NCBI RefSeq assembly: GCF_965232525.1
Contig: NZ_OZ246980.1
Coordinates: forward strand, 186,001-250,000
Source of the DNA: Bauldia sp965232525
Lineage (GTDB): Bacteria; Pseudomonadota; Alphaproteobacteria; Rhizobiales; Kaistiaceae
Length of the DNA stretch: 64,000 bases
Reading direction: 5' to 3'
The stretch's first letter is position 1, and every line of letters begins with the position of its first letter. Both the position numbers and the translations under genes were made by a program. Positions 34,753 to 43,872 of this stretch are shown in pieces. Below the pieces are notes generated by a model that was not told the origin of the DNA, ran no database searches, and saw only the letters and a list, made by a program, of their open reading frames with translations.

Positions 34753-35718
34753 TTACTTGCCGAGCGCGGGAAGAATCCGGACGCAAGCCTTGAGCAGTCC
34801 CTCGACGGCTTCGACCGACTTCTGGAACTGCTTCTGCTCCGACTTGGAGAGGTTGATCTCGATGATCCGTTCGACGCCCTTGGCGCCGATCACCACCGGA
34901 ACCCCGATATAGCGATCCTGAACCCCGTATTCGCCTTTCAGGCAGGCGGCGCAGGGCAGTACCCGCTTTTTGTCCTTGAGGTAGCTCTCGGCCATCGCAA
35001 CCGCCGAAGCGGCCGGCGCGTAGAACGCGGAACCCGTCTTCAGCATCTGCACGATTTCGGCGCCGCCGTCCCGGGTGCGCTGGAAAATCTCCTCAACCCG
35101 CTTCTTGGTGGTCCAGCCCATCTTGACCAGATCGGGCAGCGGAATACCGGCGACCGTCGTGTATCCGGCGACCGGCACCATGGTGTCGCCGTGGCCTCCG
35201 AGCACGAAGGCCGAGACGTCCTCGACCGACACGTCGAATTCGCTGGCGATGAAGTATCTGAGCCGTGCCGAGTCGAGCACGCCGGCCATGCCGACCACCA
35301 TGTCGCGCGGCCGGCCGGAGAATTTCTGCAGCGCCCAGACCATCGCGTCGAGCGGATTGGTGATGCAGATGACGAACGACTTCGGCGCATACTTCTTGAT
35401 GCCGGCACCGACCTGCTCCATGACCTTCAAATTGATGTCGAGGAGATCGTCGCGGCTCATGCCGGGCTTGCGCGGCACGCCGGCGGTGACGATGCAGACA
35501 TCCGCGCCCTTGATGGCGGCATAGGCCGACGTGCCGGCGAGTTCGGCATCGAAACCGCTCACCGGCGAGGACTGGGCCAGATCGAGTGCCTTGCCCTCGG
35601 GAACGCCCTCGACCACGTCGAACAGGACGACATCACCGAGTTCCTTCAAGCCGATCAGATGGGCGAGCGTGCCGCCGATCTGGCCGGCGCCGATAAGAGC
35701 GATTTTGGGTCGAGCCAT
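34753..35718 (-). CDS. mdh: Malate dehydrogenase (LDH-like, NAD)
   Basis: This enzyme oxidises malate to oxaloacetate with NAD. From the ATG at 35718 (AAGGACACCCC upstream) it is 321 aa, of the lactate-dehydrogenase-like type common in Alphaproteobacteria. It has the Rossmann motif IALIGAGQIGGTLAHLI, the CIVTAGVPRKPGMSRDDLL loop with the substrate arginines, and the catalytic histidine in FVLGGHGDTMVP. It is the first gene of the TCA block, with a 129-bp gap to zapE that probably holds the promoter. Confidence 0.97.
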   Translation of the reverse strand: MARPKIALIGAGQIGGTLAHLIGLKELGDVVLFDVVEGVPEGKALDLAQSSPVSGFDAELAGTSAYAAIKGADVCIVTAGVPRKPGMSRDDLLDINLKVMEQVGAGIKKYAPKSFVICITNPLDAMVWALQKFSGRPRDMVVGMAGVLDSARLRYFIASEFDVSVEDVSAFVLGGHGDTMVPVAGYTTVAGIPLPDLVKMGWTTKKRVEEIFQRTRDGGAEIVQMLKTGSAFYAPAASAVAMAESYLKDKKRVLPCAACLKGEYGVQDRYIGVPVVIGAKGVERIIEINLSKSEQKQFQKSVEAVEGLLKACVRILPALGK

Positions 35719-35847
35719 GGGGTGTCCTTGACGGGCGAGAAACGATCGCGGGCGAGGTCCGATGGCTCTAGCCCGATTGATGCTGCACTGCAAGCAACCG
35801 GCAACCAGGCCGACATGACGGTCGCGTCGACAAAGCCTCCGGTTGTA

Positions 35848-37032
35848 TCAGCCAGTCGATCCCGACGCCGCCTGCAACGCCTCGCCGCGACCGGCGGCAA
35901 GGTAGGCATCCGACCGCATCTCGATGAGCCGTGATGCGGTCCGGCGAAAGGCGGCTGCCTCCGCCCCGTCCGTCGCCGCGTAGAGCCCGTCCGGTTCAGC
36001 GGCCGCCGACACAACGATGCGCACACCGGCATCGTAGAACACGTCGATCAGATTGATGAAACGCCGGGCAACATCGCGGCGTCCGGCGGCAATGACCGGT
36101 ATCGCATCGATCATGACGACATCGAACGCCTCGGCGATCGCCGCATAGTCGCCGGTCCCGAGCGGTGTTTCGCAGAGATCGGCAAACCCGAAGCGCGCGA
36201 TCCTGTGCCAGGCGCGAGGGACGATGACCGCGCGCCCCTTGACCGTGAGATCGCGTTCGGCCCCGGCCGCACCGCCGGTGAGGCTGCGCCAGATGCTTTC
36301 CAGCGCCGCGTCGGCGGTCGCGCCAAGCGGCGTGAAATACGTCGCCCCTTCGCTCAGCTTGGCGAGGCGGTAGTCCTGGTCGGAGTCCAGTTCCATGACG
36401 TCCACATGCCGCCTCAGCACGTCGACGAAGGGGAGGAACAGCGGTCGGTTGAGCCCGTGGGCGTAGAGATCGTCCGGCGCGACATTGGAAGTCGTCACCA
36501 GGACCAGCCCCTTTTCGAAAAGCGCCGTGAACAGGCGCGCCAGGATCATGGCGTCGGCGATATCCTCGACGGCAAATTCGTCGAGGCACAGCAGCCGGGT
36601 TTCCTCGCCGATCGCCGCCGCGACCGGGGTGATCGGATCGGCCCCCGCCTCGCCCTGATGGGCCGCGCGGAAGGCGTGAATCCGGTCATGCACATCCTGC
36701 ATAAAGGCGTGGAAGTGGGTCCGCCGTTTGGGCTTGGCGGTGGTCACCGCGAAGAAGGCGTCCATCAGCATCGTCTTGCCGCGGCCGACGGCGCCGTGGA
36801 TGTAGAGCCCGCGAACCTGCGGCGGTGGTCGGCGGGCGAACAGCCAGCCCAACCCGCGGCGCTTGGAGGGCAGGTGCCAGGCCGATTCCGACAACGCCCG
36901 ATCCAGGCGGTCGAGCCGGCGGGCGACGGCCAGTTGGGCGGGATCGATGCTGAGGTGGTCGGCTTCGACCAGCTTGCAGTAATGGGCGACCACCGGGCCG
37001 CCAGCCGAGGCGCTGACCGGCCGGTCGCTCAT
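35848..37032 (-). CDS. zapE: Cell division protein ZapE (AFG1-like ATPase)
   Basis: An AAA-type ATPase that acts on FtsZ in bacteria and is related to mitochondrial AFG1. From the ATG at 37032 it is 394 aa. Walker A is GAVGRGKTMLMDAF, Walker B LLCLDEFAVEDI, and ARLFTALFEKGLVLVTTSN is the sensor region; VFYDAGVRIVVSA lies near the end. The 21 residues of the longer frame are arginine-rich and not conserved. Placement next to mdh is usual in Alphaproteobacteria. Confidence 0.93.
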   Translation of the reverse strand: MSDRPVSASAGGPVVAHYCKLVEADHLSIDPAQLAVARRLDRLDRALSESAWHLPSKRRGLGWLFARRPPPQVRGLYIHGAVGRGKTMLMDAFFAVTTAKPKRRTHFHAFMQDVHDRIHAFRAAHQGEAGADPITPVAAAIGEETRLLCLDEFAVEDIADAMILARLFTALFEKGLVLVTTSNVAPDDLYAHGLNRPLFLPFVDVLRRHVDVMELDSDQDYRLAKLSEGATYFTPLGATADAALESIWRSLTGGAAGAERDLTVKGRAVIVPRAWHRIARFGFADLCETPLGTGDYAAIAEAFDVVMIDAIPVIAAGRRDVARRFINLIDVFYDAGVRIVVSAAAEPDGLYAATDGAEAAAFRRTASRLIEMRSDAYLAAGRGEALQAASGSTG

Positions 37033-37054
37033 CGAACGGGAATGCGGTTTTCGC

Positions 37055-37615
37055 CTAGCGGTAGAAGGAGACCGGCCCGCCGCCCTCGGTCGCACCGTCG
37101 AAACGGCTGCCGCCCGATGACTGCAGCCGGGCGACCGGCGTCCCGCCCTGACCGGCGAGCACCACCTGCTGTCCCTGCAGGTTCCAGGCCGAGATCGACT
37201 TCAGGGTCTCCGAGGAGCATCCCCGCGTCGACGCCCGGTAACCGCCGGTCCACGAGGTCAGGGTCATGAACAACTGGCAGGACTCGCCACTGGAGGCGAT
37301 CGTCCAGCCGCCGAGGAGATCGGTCCGCCCCAGCGAAGCGGACGGGGCCGGCGCCGGTGCCGCCGGCGCGGCGGCCCCCGCGGGCGGCGCATTGGCCGCG
37401 ACCGTCGTGGCCCCGGGTGCGGTTGCGGGCGGCAGCGGTTCGGCGATGACGGCGCCGCCGGGCGGACCGGCAACGCCACCGGGCGGCGGCAGACCGCCGG
37501 CCACCTGACCGGGCGGCGGATTGCGATTGCCCGGCGAGACGCCGATCGCTCCAATGGATCCGCACCCGCATAACGTCACCGCAAGCGCGATCGGAACGAA
37601 ACGGTTAACCGGCAT
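37055..37615 (-). CDS. AprI/Inh-type metalloprotease inhibitor lipoprotein
   Basis: A 186-aa protein from the ATG at 37615. The signal peptide ends in a lipobox (VTLCGCGS), so the cysteine is probably lipidated. A proline/alanine/glycine linker (about 25-95) leads to an Inh domain: LLGGWTIASSGESCQLFM, then RGCSSETLKSISAWNLQG, QQVVLAGQGGTPVARLQ and FDGATEGG. The Inh family inhibits serralysin-type secreted metalloproteases by inserting its N-terminus into the active site. No serralysin gene is in the window, and the linker and lipid anchor suggest an envelope role. Confidence 0.8.
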   Translation of the reverse strand: MPVNRFVPIALAVTLCGCGSIGAIGVSPGNRNPPPGQVAGGLPPPGGVAGPPGGAVIAEPLPPATAPGATTVAANAPPAGAAAPAAPAPAPSASLGRTDLLGGWTIASSGESCQLFMTLTSWTGGYRASTRGCSSETLKSISAWNLQGQQVVLAGQGGTPVARLQSSGGSRFDGATEGGGPVSFYR

Positions 37616-37778
37616 CAGTTGATCCCCTCTAAGTCGGTCCACCCACGACCGAACACAGGTCCTAGACCTGAATTAAAGCGGGTTTCGGGCAAATAAGGCG
37701 TTTTAGCAACCCCCAATCGGCGCGCCCGCGACCCATCGTCCAAGACGAATCGGCGATACCAGCAAAGGGTATCGATGG

Positions 37779-37967
37779 TTAACCGCGGGTTTCGACGTGC
37801 TGAGGAAGCCCCAATTCGGCCGCCTTGGCGCGCACCTCGGCCTCCGGCCGTCCCAGTGTCTGCCCGATCAGTTCCGGCGCGACACTGCTGTCCCACAGTT
37901 CCCGGAGCTTCGCCACCGCCTCGACGGTCCAAGGCGTTCCGGCATTCAACGTCACATTGTCGGTCAT
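37779..37967 (-). CDS. Mini helix-turn-helix protein, GcrA/SANT-like
   Basis: A 62-aa protein; GGAGGCGAG precedes the ATG at 37967. The core TPWTVEAVAKLRELWDSSVA and PELIGQTLGRPEAEVRAKAA resembles the N-terminal helix-turn-helix of GcrA cell-cycle regulators (WT-x-E...LxxLW...IA..LG), without the rest of that protein. It could bind DNA. It is divergent from the exported hydrolase gene. The family link is my inference. Confidence 0.6.
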   Translation of the reverse strand: MTDNVTLNAGTPWTVEAVAKLRELWDSSVAPELIGQTLGRPEAEVRAKAAELGLPQHVETRG

Positions 37968-38169
37968 GCTCTCGCCTCCATCGAATAGGTCGAGAGCTAT
38001 AACTAGAGTTGTATTGTGGCATGGACCGGGCCATGGTCGACGTCGTCAGCCACGCGCCATCGGCGTTCAACCACGCTGTGTCGCGCGTGTGGCTTTCTTG
38101 CCCGTCACCCGCGCCCATTCAAGGGACACGAAACACCATGACCCTCACCTCCGCGCACAGGTGGTGTGC

Positions 38170-39645
38170 GTGACGTCGACAAAGTCAGTCGCCCCGGTGA
38201 TGGCGCTGTTGGTCGGCGCCCTGTTGTGGAGTCAGCCGCTCTCGGCCAACGAAGTCCCCGGACCGCGCCACACCATCGCACCGCACCTGTTCGAAGGCGA
38301 TGACGGCAAGCCGGTCGCAGCCGAATGGGGCCGGCTCGTCGTCCCGGAGAATCGCACCGATCCGCCGAGCAACCTTATCGAGGTCCCGTTCGTCCGCTTC
38401 CGTTCGAATGCGCCCGATCCCTCCGAGCCGTATGTCTTCCTGAGCGGCGGGCCGGGCGAGGAAAGTCTCGGCGACAACATTCGGCAGTTCCTGCCGTTCG
38501 TCGCCGACCTCCCCTTCGATCTGATCCTGGTCGAGCAGCGCGGCGTCGGCCATTCGCGACCGCGACTGGACTGCGCCGATCGCTACGACCTCGCCCGCGA
38601 CCGTCCCCTCGATCGCGCGACCTTGCGTGCCGCGGAGCGCGAACATGCACGCGCGTGCGCCGCGTTCTGGGCGGACAAAGGCGTCGACCTTACCGGCTAC
38701 AACGCCCGGGAGATGGCTTCGGATGTCGACGCGCTGCGGCGGGCGCTGGGATACGACAAGATCAACCTCCTCGGCGGCAGCTTCGGCTCCCACCACGGCC
38801 TCGCGGTGTTGCGCGGCTTCGAGGACACCGTCCATCGCGCCGTGTTGTCCGCCGTCGAAGGTCCCGACCACACCGTCAAGCTGCCAAGCACGATCCAGAG
38901 CTACCTCGACACGCTGGACGCGATGGTCCGCGCCGATCCGGATCTGAGCGCCCACATTCCGAGCCTTCTCGAATTGATGGCGACGGTGCTCGACCAACTG
39001 GAGGCCGAGCCGGTCACCGTCACGATCGTCGACCCGGAGACCGGCGACGCCGTCGCGATCGTGGTCGGAAAGCTCGACCTGCAACTGATGACCGCCGCCG
39101 GCCTCGGACGGACGGACTTCCTCAAAGCCCTGCCGAGGCGCTACCACGCCATGGCGAATGGCGACTTCTCCTGGCTCGGCGCGGCGGCGCTCGACTACCG
39201 GACCAATCGCGGTGGCGCCTTGATGGGCACGCTGGTGGACTGCGCCTCCGGCGCGTCGGCCGATCGTCGGGCACGGATCGCGGCCGAGGCGGAGGACACG
39301 CTGCTCGGCGGCGCTATCAACGGCGTTCAGTTCGACATCTGCGACGTGATCGGCAGCGCCGACCTCGGCCCCGATTTCCGGGCCGATCTGGAGTCCGATG
39401 TCCCGGTGTTACTGGTGAGCGCGGGCCTCGACCCGCGAACGCCGGTCGGCAATGCCAAAGAGGTCGGCGCCGGCCTTGCGGACAGCCACCATCTCATCAT
39501 CGACGGGGTCTCCCACGATTTCGCCATGGGAGACGAAAGGCTGTCGGCGTACATCGCGATGCAAGTCGCGTTTCTGTCCGGCCAGCCGCCGGAGACGACC
39601 CGGATCGCCGTGCCGTTCGCCTTCGACCCGATCGCAAACCGCTAA
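38170..39645 (+). CDS. Exported alpha/beta hydrolase, proline-iminopeptidase/TAP-like
   Basis: A 491-aa hydrolase. The GTG at 38170, behind an AGGTGG, gives a signal peptide (VAPVMALLVGALLWSQPLSA). It has the oxyanion motif LSGGPGEESLG, LILVEQRGVGHSRPRLDC typical of prolyl aminopeptidases, the nucleophile in LLGGSFGSHHG, the acid in SAGLDPRTPVGNA and the histidine in DGVSHDF. The C-terminal TAP-like domain is present. Expected role: periplasmic cleavage of peptides or esters; substrate unknown. The frame runs far upstream without a start site of quality. Confidence 0.85.
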   Translation: MTSTKSVAPVMALLVGALLWSQPLSANEVPGPRHTIAPHLFEGDDGKPVAAEWGRLVVPENRTDPPSNLIEVPFVRFRSNAPDPSEPYVFLSGGPGEESLGDNIRQFLPFVADLPFDLILVEQRGVGHSRPRLDCADRYDLARDRPLDRATLRAAEREHARACAAFWADKGVDLTGYNAREMASDVDALRRALGYDKINLLGGSFGSHHGLAVLRGFEDTVHRAVLSAVEGPDHTVKLPSTIQSYLDTLDAMVRADPDLSAHIPSLLELMATVLDQLEAEPVTVTIVDPETGDAVAIVVGKLDLQLMTAAGLGRTDFLKALPRRYHAMANGDFSWLGAAALDYRTNRGGALMGTLVDCASGASADRRARIAAEAEDTLLGGAINGVQFDICDVIGSADLGPDFRADLESDVPVLLVSAGLDPRTPVGNAKEVGAGLADSHHLIIDGVSHDFAMGDERLSAYIAMQVAFLSGQPPETTRIAVPFAFDPIANR

Positions 39646-39766
39646 ACTGGTTGATCGGGTGAGTTAGGCGGCCGGCTGGCCCACTCTACATCTACGGCTC
39701 TCGCCACCACCGCGGGCCGCCGGGTCGGCGCGCTCATGCATTCGACGTGTTGAGGGTCAGTCGGTG

Positions 39767-40132
39767 TCAGAAAGGGTTCTCCGCGTAGAAGTCTTCCCAT
39801 CCGGCGGGCTCCGGATTGTCGGTCAGATATCGATCTCGCTTTTCCTGCGGAAGCGATCGCAACCAATCGACAAAGTCTTCAAGATATCCATCGCCACCGC
39901 CCATGCGCCAGGCCATTGAATATTTGTTGACACCAGGAATCTCCTTCCAGGGCGGCAACAACGGGTTGGGATACACCGTTTTCGGTATCTCCTTAGCTAT
40001 GGCCTTCAACCAACGGATTTCCTCCTCCGATGGCGTGTTCCACTCATACCACTCGTCTATGCTCCGAAACCGAGCCTTGAAAGCGGGTGCGAGTTTTACC
40101 CATTGATCATCCAGCAACTTCTTGTCGATCAT
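39767..40132 (-). CDS. Hypothetical protein, aromatic-rich
   Basis: A 121-aa cytoplasmic protein beginning at 40132 after AAGGGGAGA. It is rich in W, Y, P and charged residues (AFKARFRSIDEWYEWNTPSE, DGYLEDFVDWLRSLPQEK, PEPAGWEDFYAENPF) and lower in GC than its neighbours. Its size and composition recall immunity or antitoxin-like proteins, but no toxin gene is beside it, so this is only a suggestion. It is flanked by intergenic repeats, a setting often linked to transferred genes. Confidence 0.6.
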   Translation of the reverse strand: MIDKKLLDDQWVKLAPAFKARFRSIDEWYEWNTPSEEEIRWLKAIAKEIPKTVYPNPLLPPWKEIPGVNKYSMAWRMGGGDGYLEDFVDWLRSLPQEKRDRYLTDNPEPAGWEDFYAENPF

Positions 40133-40231
40133 TCATCGATCTCCCCTTGTAAACGCGAGTGCCCGACAAGCGCCCCATCCCTCATGCTGATGCTGAGCAA
40201 CCATTAGGCTGCCGGTTGTGAGCGAGGTGTA

Positions 40232-40567
40232 TCCTCTCCCCTTGCGGGAGAGGATAGCGAGGTTTGGCGGCGGAGCCGCCTTAGCCGAGCTTGGTGAGGG
40301 GTGTCTTCGGGACCAAGACGCATCATGGGCTCACCCCCTCACCCGGTTTGCCTAGGCTCGTCCCTCGCCAAGACAAACCTGCCCTCTCCCTCGAGGGAGA
40401 GGGAGCCGCTGACCTGGCCGGCCACCTGCCCGACCGTCACCCGACGCCGGCCTGCCTGCGGCGCGAACAGGGGCGGCCGTGTAGCGGTCATCAAGGCCCG
40501 CGCGCCAGCGTCGCCTGCACCGACTGCCACCCACTCCACGTCGTCCTCCGGCTCGACCGGACGACCC
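40232..40567. repeat. Intergenic repeat cluster in a 550-bp gene-free gap
   Basis: Three short repeat types lie here. (1) 40232-40304: CCTCTCCC...GGGAGAGGATAGCGAGG continuing to CCGAGCTTGGTGAGGGGTGT, also found at 53643-53713. (2) 40383-40402: a perfect palindrome CCTCTCCCTCGAGGGAGAGG. (3) 40539-40567: GTCGTCCTCCGGCTCGACCGG, related to units at 53423-53460 and 53533-53562. No credible gene occupies the gap from 40133 to 40682. Confidence 0.7.
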
Positions 40568-40682
40568 CTCACTGTTGGCACTAGTGCTGTTTCACCGCCA
40601 GCGGATCAACCTGCCGCGCTTCAGCCGTGGTATTGGCGCTGCGAGCAGGTGCCATCCCCCTCCCACGAACGCCGAGCCCCCC

Positions 40683-41453
40683 TCAACTCATCCAGTTGCC
40701 GCCGTCGACGTTGAGCGTCTGGGCGACGATGTAGTCGGCGTCGTCGGAGGCCAAAAACACCGCGGCGCCCGCCTGCTCCGCCGGCACGCCCATGCGGCCG
40801 TAGGGCACGGCCGCCCCGACCAGCGTCTTCTTCTCGCCGATCGGCCGGTCCTCGTAGCGGGCGAACAGCGCGTCGACCTCGTCCCACATCGGCGTCTCGA
40901 CCACCCCCGGCGCGATGCCGTTGACGTTGATGCCGTGCTTGATGAGATCGAGCCCGGCCGACTGGGTGAGGCTGATCACCGCCGCCTTGGAGGCGCAGTA
41001 GACCGACACCAGCGCCTCGCCGCGGCGGCCGGCCTGGGAGGCGAGGTTGATGATCTTGCCGCCGCCGCCGCGTTCCACCATGTGGCGAGCGACCGCCTGC
41101 ATGGTGAAGAACAGGCCCTCGACATTGACGGCGAACACCCGGTGGAAGCTCTCCGGCGTCACCTCGAGCACCGGGGCGAGATCGAAGATCGCGGCGTTGT
41201 TGACCAGGATGTCGATCCGGCCGCTCCGGCCCACCACGGTCTCGACCATCGCCGCGATCGAGTCCTTCGACGTGACGTCCAGCGGTACAGAATAGGCGTC
41301 GCCGCCGATCGCCGCGGCGGTCCGCTCCCCATGGTCGGCCTTACGAGCGGCGACCACCGTGATCGCCCCTTCGGCCGCATAGCGCTCGGCGATGGCGCGA
41401 CCGATACCGCGCGCGCCGCCGGTGACGACCGCGACCTTGCCTGCAAGCTTCAC
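40683..41453 (-). CDS. smoS: SDR-family sorbitol/L-iditol 2-dehydrogenase-like oxidoreductase
   Basis: A 256-aa short-chain dehydrogenase. It has the NAD-binding TGGARGIGRAI, NNAAIFDLAPVLEVTPESF, the active-site KIINLASQAGRRGEALVSVY with Y and K in YCASKAA, and the family C-terminus ADYIVAQTLNVDGGNWMS. The combination, especially SQAGRRGEALV and NVDGGNWMS, matches the SmoS sorbitol dehydrogenases of Rhodobacter and rhizobia, which oxidise sorbitol to fructose. No polyol ABC transporter or mannitol dehydrogenase gene adjoins it, unlike the classical smo operon. Confidence 0.85.
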   Translation of the reverse strand: MKLAGKVAVVTGGARGIGRAIAERYAAEGAITVVAARKADHGERTAAAIGGDAYSVPLDVTSKDSIAAMVETVVGRSGRIDILVNNAAIFDLAPVLEVTPESFHRVFAVNVEGLFFTMQAVARHMVERGGGGKIINLASQAGRRGEALVSVYCASKAAVISLTQSAGLDLIKHGINVNGIAPGVVETPMWDEVDALFARYEDRPIGEKKTLVGAAVPYGRMGVPAEQAGAAVFLASDDADYIVAQTLNVDGGNWMS

Positions 41454-41500
41454 CGTTGTGTCCCCCGTCTACCCCAAAACGCGCCGCCCGGCGCGTCGGA

Positions 41501-41779
41501 TCACTGCCCGCCGCGGCCGCGCCCGATGCGGAACAGGCGCATGATGAACCACACCGGAACGACGATCACGGCGCCAAGCAGGAAGTAGCGGAACACCCAC
41601 TCGATGGTGTCGAAGCCCATGGCGTAGATGCGCCGGATCAGCCGTTCGAGGCCGTTGACGATGTCGAACGGCGACACGCCGAGGAGGCTCAGGATAATGC
41701 CGACGACGAACGACATGGCAATCAGCTGAAACACCACCCTACCGGGCGGTCCGCCGAGGAAACGCGACACTGCGCTCAT
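41501..41779 (-). CDS. Small inner-membrane protein (DUF6460-like)
   Basis: A 92-aa protein from the ATG at 41779. Two hydrophobic helices, about residues 14-36 (VVFQLIAMSFVVGIILSLLG) and 62-84 (FRYFLLGAVIVVPVWFIMRL), flank an amphipathic GLERLIRRIYAMG segment; the tail is basic. The pattern resembles small alphaproteobacterial DUF6460 proteins, as far as I recall that family. A longer frame upstream is a shadow. It is 48 bp downstream of the SDR gene's start, on the same strand. Confidence 0.7.
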   Translation of the reverse strand: MSAVSRFLGGPPGRVVFQLIAMSFVVGIILSLLGVSPFDIVNGLERLIRRIYAMGFDTIEWVFRYFLLGAVIVVPVWFIMRLFRIGRGRGGQ

Positions 41780-41989
41780 GGTTCGATCTCCGTTCCTGCG
41801 ACGCAATATAATCGAACCGTGGCGGTTTTTCAGCCACCGCGGCGGCCCGTCGCCACTGCCCCGCCTGTGACCGCCATCACCGACAAACCCGACATCGTCT
41901 GGCATAGAAGGGTCACCAGTTACGGCGCCCCAGGGGGCTGGGGGGCCGTCGGTCGCCGGCGACCGATCATCGCAATCAGGAGAACGGCC

Positions 41990-42127
41990 ATGCGCCGCAA
42001 CTACACCGAACAGGCCATCGCCACGGCCCAGGTGATGGGCCTCTTCGGCGCTGCCAAGCGTCGCCGACGGATGGACCGGCGCGGCGAGGCGCGCGTCAGG
42101 CAGGCCCGCATCCACCGCGCCCTCTGA
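41990..42127 (+). CDS. 45-aa highly basic mini-protein
   Basis: CAGGAGA seven bases before the ATG at 41990 opens a 45-codon frame: MRRNYTEQAIATAQVMGLFG followed by AAKRRRRMDRRGEARVRQAR and a short tail. About a third of the residues are arginine or lysine, suggesting nucleic-acid or ribosome binding. It is easily missed because the open frame runs far upstream. It converges on the DNA ligase gene with a gap of 6 bp. Function unknown. Confidence 0.5.
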   Translation: MRRNYTEQAIATAQVMGLFGAAKRRRRMDRRGEARVRQARIHRAL

Positions 42128-42133
42128 CCGACC

Positions 42134-43747
42134 CTACCCCGTCCGGTCGTCGAGCAACGCTTCCAGCGTCTCCAGCCGGTCGGCCTCGGCCGGCGGCTTG
42201 TCCCATCTCAGCCGCGACACCCGGGGAAAGCGCATCGCCACGCCAGACTTGTGCCGGGTCGAGCGCTGTAGTCCCTCGAACGCCACCTCGATCACCAGAC
42301 CTTCGTCCGCCGCGTGGACGACCTCGCGCACCGGCCCGAACCGGTTGATGGTGTTGTTGCGCACGAACCGGTCGATCTCGGCGAGTTCCTCGTCGGTGAA
42401 GCCGAAATAGGCCTTGCCGACCGGCACCAGCTCGTCACCGTCTTCGCCCGGGCGCCATACACCGAAGGTGTAGTCGGAATAATAGGACGAGCGCTTGCCG
42501 TGGCCGCGCTGGGCGTACATCAGCACCGCATCGACAATGTGCGGGTCGCGCTTCCACTTGAACCACGGTCCCTTCGGCCGGCCCGGCTCGTAGACCGAAT
42601 CCCAGCGCTTCAGCATCACGCCCTCGATCAGCGGCTCCGGCGGCGTGGCGCGCAGGCGGCGCAGATCCTCGGCATCCGCGAACGGCACCAGCGGCGACAG
42701 GTCGAGCCGCGCGCGGGATGAACGTGCCACCAGCGCTTCGAGGCGTGCCCGGCGGTCGCGAAACCCCAGACCGCGCATGTCTTCCTCGCCATCGACGAGG
42801 ACATCATAGGCGCGCAGGAAGGCCGGATGCTGGGCCAATAGTTTCTCCGACACGGTCTTGCGGTTGAGCCGCTGTTGCAGGTCGGAGAACGAGCCGGTGC
42901 GGAAGCCGTCCGCCGTCGCCTCGCCGATCAGCAGCTCGCCGTCGAGCGCGCCGTCATAGTCAAGCGCGTCGGTGAGGTCAGGGAAGGTGTGGGAGATGTC
43001 GTCGCCGGTGCGGGTGTAGAGCCGGGCGACGCCGCCCTCGCGCACCGCCTGGACGCGGATGCCGTCCCACTTCCACTCGGCCGCGTAGGCCTCGGGAGTG
43101 ATCGCGGCGAGGTCGCCCTCGGCGATCGCGTGGCTCAGCATCACCGGCCGGAACGGCGCGGCGATGGTCGACACCGGCCGTGGGCCCGCCTCTTCGAGCC
43201 ACGCGAACAGGTCGGTGTAAGGCGGCACCTGGCCGGGCCACAGCTCCTCGATGTCGTTGACCTGCTTGTCGCCGAAGTCGGCGAGTGCCTGTTTGGCGAG
43301 CCGCGCCGAGACCCCGATCCGCAAGCCCCCGGTGACCAGCTTGATCAGCGCCCACCGACCGGTGGCGTCGAGGGTGTCGAGCAGGCGCTCTACGTGACGC
43401 GGGCCGTCGCTTCGCGACATCGCCAACAGATCCTCCACCACCGTCCCCAGCGACGGAATATCGGTGTCCGCCCCCTCCGTCGGCCAGATCAGCGAGATCG
43501 TCTCGGCGAGATCACCGACATAGTCGTAGGAATAACCGAACAGCACCGGGTCGACCCGCTCGGTCACCAGCCCGCGCAGCATCGCCGGCTTGACGCTCGG
43601 GATCGACAGCCCGCCGGTCAGCGCGGCCAGCGCATAGCCGCGATCGGGATCGGGCGTCGCACGGAAATAATCGACCATCAGCCTGAGCTTGACGTTGCGC
43701 TGCGGGGTCAGCACCAGCCGGTCGAGAAGGGCGGCAAAGGCCTGCAT
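42134..43747 (-). CDS. ATP-dependent DNA ligase (LigC/cisplatin-type)
   Basis: This is a stand-alone ATP-dependent ligase of the bacterial DNA-repair kind. It is 537 aa from the ATG at 43747. An alpha-helical DNA-binding domain occupies about 1-200, followed by the adenylation domain with the nucleophilic lysine in AEWKWDGIRVQ (K226), DGELLIG (motif III), EGVMLKRWDSVY (motif IV) and KWKRDP (motif V), then an OB fold with RHKSGVAMRFPRV. In many Alphaproteobacteria this type lies with a metallo-beta-lactamase exonuclease and an Lhr-type helicase; none is seen here. Confidence 0.93.
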   Translation of the reverse strand: MQAFAALLDRLVLTPQRNVKLRLMVDYFRATPDPDRGYALAALTGGLSIPSVKPAMLRGLVTERVDPVLFGYSYDYVGDLAETISLIWPTEGADTDIPSLGTVVEDLLAMSRSDGPRHVERLLDTLDATGRWALIKLVTGGLRIGVSARLAKQALADFGDKQVNDIEELWPGQVPPYTDLFAWLEEAGPRPVSTIAAPFRPVMLSHAIAEGDLAAITPEAYAAEWKWDGIRVQAVREGGVARLYTRTGDDISHTFPDLTDALDYDGALDGELLIGEATADGFRTGSFSDLQQRLNRKTVSEKLLAQHPAFLRAYDVLVDGEEDMRGLGFRDRRARLEALVARSSRARLDLSPLVPFADAEDLRRLRATPPEPLIEGVMLKRWDSVYEPGRPKGPWFKWKRDPHIVDAVLMYAQRGHGKRSSYYSDYTFGVWRPGEDGDELVPVGKAYFGFTDEELAEIDRFVRNNTINRFGPVREVVHAADEGLVIEVAFEGLQRSTRHKSGVAMRFPRVSRLRWDKPPAEADRLETLEALLDDRTG

Positions 43748-43872
43748 GGCGTGAGAGATAGCGTGCCGCGCGAGCGCCACCAAGCCGCCGTCGACCCGTT
43801 GCTGACAGCGTGGTCCAACCTCCGACGATCCCTCACCCCTTGCGGGAGCGGGATGCCGTGTCACCGACATGC

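Noticed and set aside
40291..40714. Overlapping short frames in the 40.3-40.7 kb gap
   Set aside because: They translate dispersed repeats on both strands and have no ribosome site.
41814..41860. Possible terminator with T-run near 41826
   Set aside because: The T-run lies in the hairpin loop, not after the stem, and the outer pairs mismatch.
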